A DNA stretch of 63,157 nucleotides from Rhodanobacter sp. PCA2. GTDB lineage: Bacteria; Pseudomonadota; Gammaproteobacteria; Xanthomonadales; Rhodanobacteraceae. Positions 62,180 to 63,157 of this stretch are shown piece by piece. Where the stretch lies: positions 1 to 63,157 of the forward strand of contig NZ_NJIC01000055.1 in the NCBI RefSeq assembly GCF_013620825.1, given 5' to 3'. Below the pieces are notes generated by a model that saw nothing but the letters and a program-made list of their open reading frames with translations, was not told where the DNA came from and made no database searches. Every line of letters begins with the position of its first letter. The first letter of the stretch is position 1. The position numbers were made by a program, and so were the translations under genes.

Positions 62180-62853
62180 AGCACCTCCTCGGCGGCGAGG
62201 TCCGCCACCAGCCGGCCGTGGTCCAGCACCACCACGCGCTTGCGCATGCGCTTGATCAGCGGCAGGTCGTGGCTGGCGATCAGCACGGTGGTGCCGACCT
62301 GCTGGAATTCGGCGAACAGGCCCATGATCTCCACCGCCAGTTGCGGGTCGAGGTTGCCGGTGGGTTCATCGGCGATCAGCAGCGAAGGCCGCCCCACGAT
62401 CGCCCGGGCGATGCCCACGCGCTGCTGCTCGCCGGTGGACAGCGTGGCGGGCAGCTGGCGTTCGTACGAGAGCAGCCCGACCTTTTCGAGCGCCGCGCGC
62501 ACGCGCCGGCCGCGTTCCTGGCGGGCGATGCCGGCGATGGTCAGCGGCAGCTCGACGTTCGCGAACACCGTGCGGTCCATCAGCAGTCGATGGTCCTGGA
62601 ACACCATGCCGATGCGCTGGCGCAGCTTGGGGATGCCGCGGCCGCGCACCTTGGCCAGGTTCTGGCCATCCACCGTGATGAGGCCGTGGCTGGGCCGCTC
62701 GATCACGCCCAGCAGCTTGAGCAGGGTGCTCTTGCCGGCGCCGGAGTGCCCGGTGACGAACGCCATCTCGCCGGTGTCTATGGTGAAGGACAGCTGCGAG
62801 AGCGCCTCGTGGCCGCCCTCGTAATGCTTGCTCACCTGATCGAACTGGATCAC
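62176..62853 (-). CDS. ftsE: Cell-division ATPase FtsE
   Basis: 225 aa (E. coli 222). Walker A GHSGAGKST, Q-loop MVFQDHRLLMDRTV, signature LSTGEQQRVGIARAI, Walker B LLIADEPTGNLD, and H-loop LIASHDLPLI. The start is GTG at 62853 giving (V)IQFDQVSKHYEGG, which fits the family; GGGGA lies about 6-7 nt upstream. The frame can be read 12 codons further up to 62889, but these residues are not family-like. It forms an operon with ftsX. Confidence 0.95.
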   Translation of the reverse strand: MIQFDQVSKHYEGGHEALSQLSFTIDTGEMAFVTGHSGAGKSTLLKLLGVIERPSHGLITVDGQNLAKVRGRGIPKLRQRIGMVFQDHRLLMDRTVFANVELPLTIAGIARQERGRRVRAALEKVGLLSYERQLPATLSTGEQQRVGIARAIVGRPSLLIADEPTGNLDPQLAVEIMGLFAEFQQVGTTVLIASHDLPLIKRMRKRVVVLDHGRLVADLAAEEVL

Positions 62854-62969
62854 CGTGCGTCCCCGCCGCTGCCTGCCGTATTCGCGCAAGGATAAGGGAT
62901 GCGGGCGCCGAGGTCGCCCCGCCGCCGGCGGCGGCAGGGCGACGGTTCAGTCGCGCGGCGGCCGCCGGG

Positions 62970-63157
62970 TCAGCGGCCGGTGAACAGCCGGGTCAGGCGG
63001 CGGAACAGGCCGGGCTTGCCGGCGTGCGAATGCTCGCCCGTGGTGGCTGCCACCTGCCGCGACGGACGCGCCGCGGCGGCCGCGGCTTCGGCGGGTGCGC
63101 GTTCGCGCGGAGGACGGCGCTCGCCGCGTGGCGGTCGGCCGGCATCGGCGGCCGACC
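62970..63157 (-). CDS. 3' end of a gene cut by the window edge; possibly the RhlB C-terminal tail
   Basis: The last 62 codons of a minus-strand frame that stays open to the window end. The protein is basic and low-complexity (GRPPRGERRPPRERAPAE, Ala run), then ends HAGKPGLFRRLTRLFTGR. Such a basic tail ending in FRRL-x-RLF is what I would expect for an RNA helicase RhlB-type C-terminus in Xanthomonadales, but no helicase motif is inside the window. The name is therefore a guess; the coding frame itself is likely. Confidence 0.5.
   Translation of the reverse strand, partial: SAADAGRPPRGERRPPRERAPAEAAAAAARPSRQVAATTGEHSHAGKPGLFRRLTRLFTGR

Overview
The window is about 63 kb of very GC-rich, densely coded chromosomal DNA. 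Gene content points to a gammaproteobacterium of the Xanthomonadales, most likely Rhodanobacteraceae (Rhodanobacter/Dyella/Frateuria-like). Supporting features are Oar-type and classical TonB-dependent receptors, a three-domain Grx4 fusion protein, a homodimeric-type AceE, the ftsE-ftsX-rpoH neighbourhood, and REP-like hairpins of the CCTCTCCCC-GGGGAGAGG kind. The assignment is an inference; no rRNA or marker search was possible. I saw no phage, transposase, CRISPR array or tRNA gene, so this looks like core chromosome with one accessory-looking island.

Layout. 0.2-9.5 kb is mainly a run of small envelope genes on the minus strand: an MscS channel, two paralogous DUF2884 exported proteins, a DUF2845-like protein, a PA2169-like helical protein, a TonB-C protein, an exported peroxiredoxin coupled to a membrane protein, two lipoproteins and a LytTR regulator; one UspA gene is on the plus strand. 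9.6-15.8 kb holds plus-strand genes for a Tat-exported bicovalent flavin oxidase, two MFS transporters and small membrane proteins. 15.9-21.3 kb carries aceE and the hybrid malic enzyme, which meet at pyruvate/acetyl-CoA. 21.3-27 kb has a MATCAP/DUF1704 peptidase-like gene with a tiny coupled upstream ORF, rsgA, an AlaA-like aminotransferase, an SGNH hydrolase and the Grx4 fusion.

27.0-42.6 kb is the most distinctive part. Two TonB-dependent receptors point inward and enclose four TPR-sulfotransferases and one TPR-aspartyl/asparaginyl beta-hydroxylase. These look like a dedicated sulfation/hydroxylation system working on a peptide, glycan or receptor loop, with the receptors as importers or as targets. 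The combination is seen in the sequence; its function is inference.

43-56 kb is housekeeping: AMP nucleosidase, DegV, an SDR, a soluble ABC ATPase, SppA, a MATE pump, DUF3667, PriA and NDH-2. A cluster of DnaA-box sequences sits just upstream of priA. 56.1-63.2 kb carries rpoH, an ABC-F ATPase, a PKHD-type dioxygenase, ung, a tandem-receiver response regulator, ftsX, ftsE, and the 3' end of a gene cut by the window. A perfect CIRCE operator (9-9-9) lies between the ABC-F gene and rpoH, which predicts that HrcA represses the sigma-32 gene.
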